From CAYSLU01 sp964431965 (GTDB lineage: Bacteria; Verrucomicrobiota; Kiritimatiellia; CAIKKV01; CAYSLU01): a stretch of DNA of 15,266 nt. Of the stretch, positions 14,041-15,266 are shown one piece after another. Location of the stretch: NCBI GenBank assembly GCA_964431965.1, contig CAYSLU010000111.1, positions 1-15,266 on the forward strand, in the 5' to 3' direction. How positions within the stretch are numbered: position 1 is the stretch's first letter; each line of letters opens with the position of its first letter. Made by a program: the position numbers and the translations under genes. The notes beneath the pieces are model-generated. The model saw only the letters and a program-made list of their open reading frames with translations, made no database searches and was not told where the DNA came from.

Positions 14041-15266
14041 GCGGACGCTTCGGAATCAGGAGCGATGTACTTGCGGACCGTCCGCCGGTCCAGCTTCACG
14101 CGTCGCGCAACCGCTTCATAGGAGCCGTGGCGGCTGTACAGCAGGCGGCAGTAGCCGGCGAGCATTTCGTCCGCGTTGAGCGCGCCGGCTTCGATGTCCC
14201 GCAGCAGTCCGCCCGGCAGCCCGGGGGCTCCGGCGGCGGGCTCGGGCTCGTAGCGCCGCGTCAGAATGAAGCGGCGCACCGCCTGCTCCAGTTCCCGGAC
14301 GTTTCCGGGCCACGCGTAGTCAGCCCCGGGCTGACGGGTCAGCGACTCCTCAATTTCCCCCGCCAGATCCGTGGACTCCCGGCCGGTCAGCCGGCGGACG
14401 ATGTGCCCGAGGAGTCCGGCCATCTCGCCGCGATCCTCCCGGAGCCGCTCGCGCAAGGGCGGCACGACGATTACGTCCGAGCAGAGCCGGTAGAAGAAGT
14501 CGTCGCGGAATCGTCCCTCCGAGCGCAGCCTCTCGATCGGCCGATTGGTCGCCGCGATGACGCGGCCTTCGAACCGTTTCCGATCGTGGCTCCCGACCGG
14601 CGAGAACGTGCGATCTTGCAGGACCTGGAGCAGCTTTACCTGGACGGGCGGCGCGACTTCGCCGATCTCATCCAGGAAGGTGGCCCCGCACGGGCTGCAG
14701 CGCGTGAGGATGCCGTCGTGCGACTCCACGGCGCCGCTGAAGGCGCCTTTCCGGTGGCCGAACAGCTCGGACTCGATGAGCGCCTCCGGGTATTGGGAAA
14801 GGTTGATGGCCACGAACGACCGCATGAAGCTTTGGCGGAACGACTGGGTTCGCTCGTCGAACGGGATGAACCCCGAGCGCCCGATGGCTGCGGCCGCCGC
14901 GCCCTTTCCGGTTCCGGTCTCGCCCAGCAGCAGCGTCGAGAAGTCCTCCATGCGATCCCACAGGTAGCGCTCGTACCACCGGATGTCGTGGGTGAAGACG
15001 TTGTCCCACAGGCGGCGACGCAGGGCGTGCATGCACGGCGCGTGGCCGGGCAGCGATCGGTGGATGAAGTAATAGGCCCGTCGAATCTGGAAGAATACGG
15101 CGAGATAGCGGTGCGCCTCCGTTGTGCTGAACCCCCGTTCGGCCAGAAGCGCGAGGGCGTCCGGCGCGAACGCCGCACGGCACGGCGTGTCTCCCGCCAC
15201 CACCTGCTCGTCAATGTGGCGGTCGATCGCCGACGCGAACCGGTGGTACGCCTCGAAGAGCAGGGC
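14022..15266 (-). CDS. Sigma-54-dependent transcriptional activator (5' end beyond the window)
   Basis: The frame is open to the right edge, so the N-terminus is missing; 414 residues are visible. An N-terminal helical sensor-like part (1-110, with FFQIRRAYYFIHRSLPGH) precedes an AAA+ domain: Walker A GETGTGKG (115-122), ESELFGHRKGAFSGAV (165-180), Walker B GATFLDE (194-200), then ATNRPI, the DDFFYRL sensor segment and WPGNVRELEQAVRRF. The sigma-54 contact loop is GAFSGA instead of GAFTGA. A Fis-like helix-turn-helix closes the protein (SYEAVARRVKLDRRTVRKYI). It should hydrolyse ATP to open sigma-54 promoters. No receiver domain is seen in the visible part. The target genes cannot be told, as no convincing -24/-12 promoter was found here. 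Confidence 0.93.
   Translation of the reverse strand, partial: ALLFEAYHRFASAIDRHIDEQVVAGDTPCRAAFAPDALALLAERGFSTTEAHRYLAVFFQIRRAYYFIHRSLPGHAPCMHALRRRLWDNVFTHDIRWYERYLWDRMEDFSTLLLGETGTGKGAAAAAIGRSGFIPFDERTQSFRQSFMRSFVAINLSQYPEALIESELFGHRKGAFSGAVESHDGILTRCSPCGATFLDEIGEVAPPVQVKLLQVLQDRTFSPVGSHDRKRFEGRVIAATNRPIERLRSEGRFRDDFFYRLCSDVIVVPPLRERLREDRGEMAGLLGHIVRRLTGRESTDLAGEIEESLTRQPGADYAWPGNVRELEQAVRRFILTRRYEPEPAAGAPGLPGGLLRDIEAGALNADEMLAGYCRLLYSRHGSYEAVARRVKLDRRTVRKYIAPDSEASAQPRPL

Overview
The window is very GC-rich (about 70% by eye), densely coded bacterial DNA. Most genes have recognisable Shine-Dalgarno sequences. The gene content points to a polysaccharide-degrading member of the PVC superphylum, most likely Kiritimatiellota or a relative: a secreted DUF4838 protein, a GEVED-domain secreted protein, a UroD-like methyltransferase paired with a small TIM-barrel amidohydrolase, a CehA-type PHP protein and a GNH-variant galactokinase. 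This placement is inferred from gene families; no rRNA or marker tree is available here.

Layout. (1) 1-189 has no convincing gene but holds two hairpins that share a loop. (2) A minus-strand run (5387 down to 190) encodes, in transcription order, a large secreted DUF4838 protein, a PHP phosphoesterase-like protein, a GNAT acetyltransferase and, after a 120-base gap, a small secreted protein with a 'SVGPDGIDDGG' tail. (3) A 97-base divergent promoter region (5388-5484) separates this from a plus-strand run: amidohydrolase, UroD-like methyltransferase, a 75-residue unknown protein, a cytoplasmic beta-propeller, a secreted GEVED protein and galactokinase. Gaps in that run are 10-64 bases, so it is probably one operon. 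(4) An AT-rich promoter region leads to an HU-type DNA-binding protein closed by an excellent intrinsic terminator. (5) A 400-base non-coding stretch contains REP/BIME-like palindromes. (6) An FmdB-type zinc-ribbon protein then overlaps, tail to tail, a sigma-54-dependent activator that runs off the right edge.

The two divergent runs look like a carbohydrate-related catabolic locus. Secreted proteins (DUF4838, GEVED) would act on a glycan outside the cytoplasm. Cytoplasmic PHP, amidohydrolase, methyltransferase-like, propeller and sugar-kinase proteins would handle the products. No transporter, corrinoid protein or SusC/D pair is present, so the substrate cannot be named.

The most unusual signal is in the intergenic DNA. 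Three different palindrome types occur in pairs whose loops are conserved. In two of them the stems differ by compensating base-pair swaps. The clearest is the pair between the DUF4838 and PHP genes, where six differences in 25 bases fall exactly into three complementary pairs.
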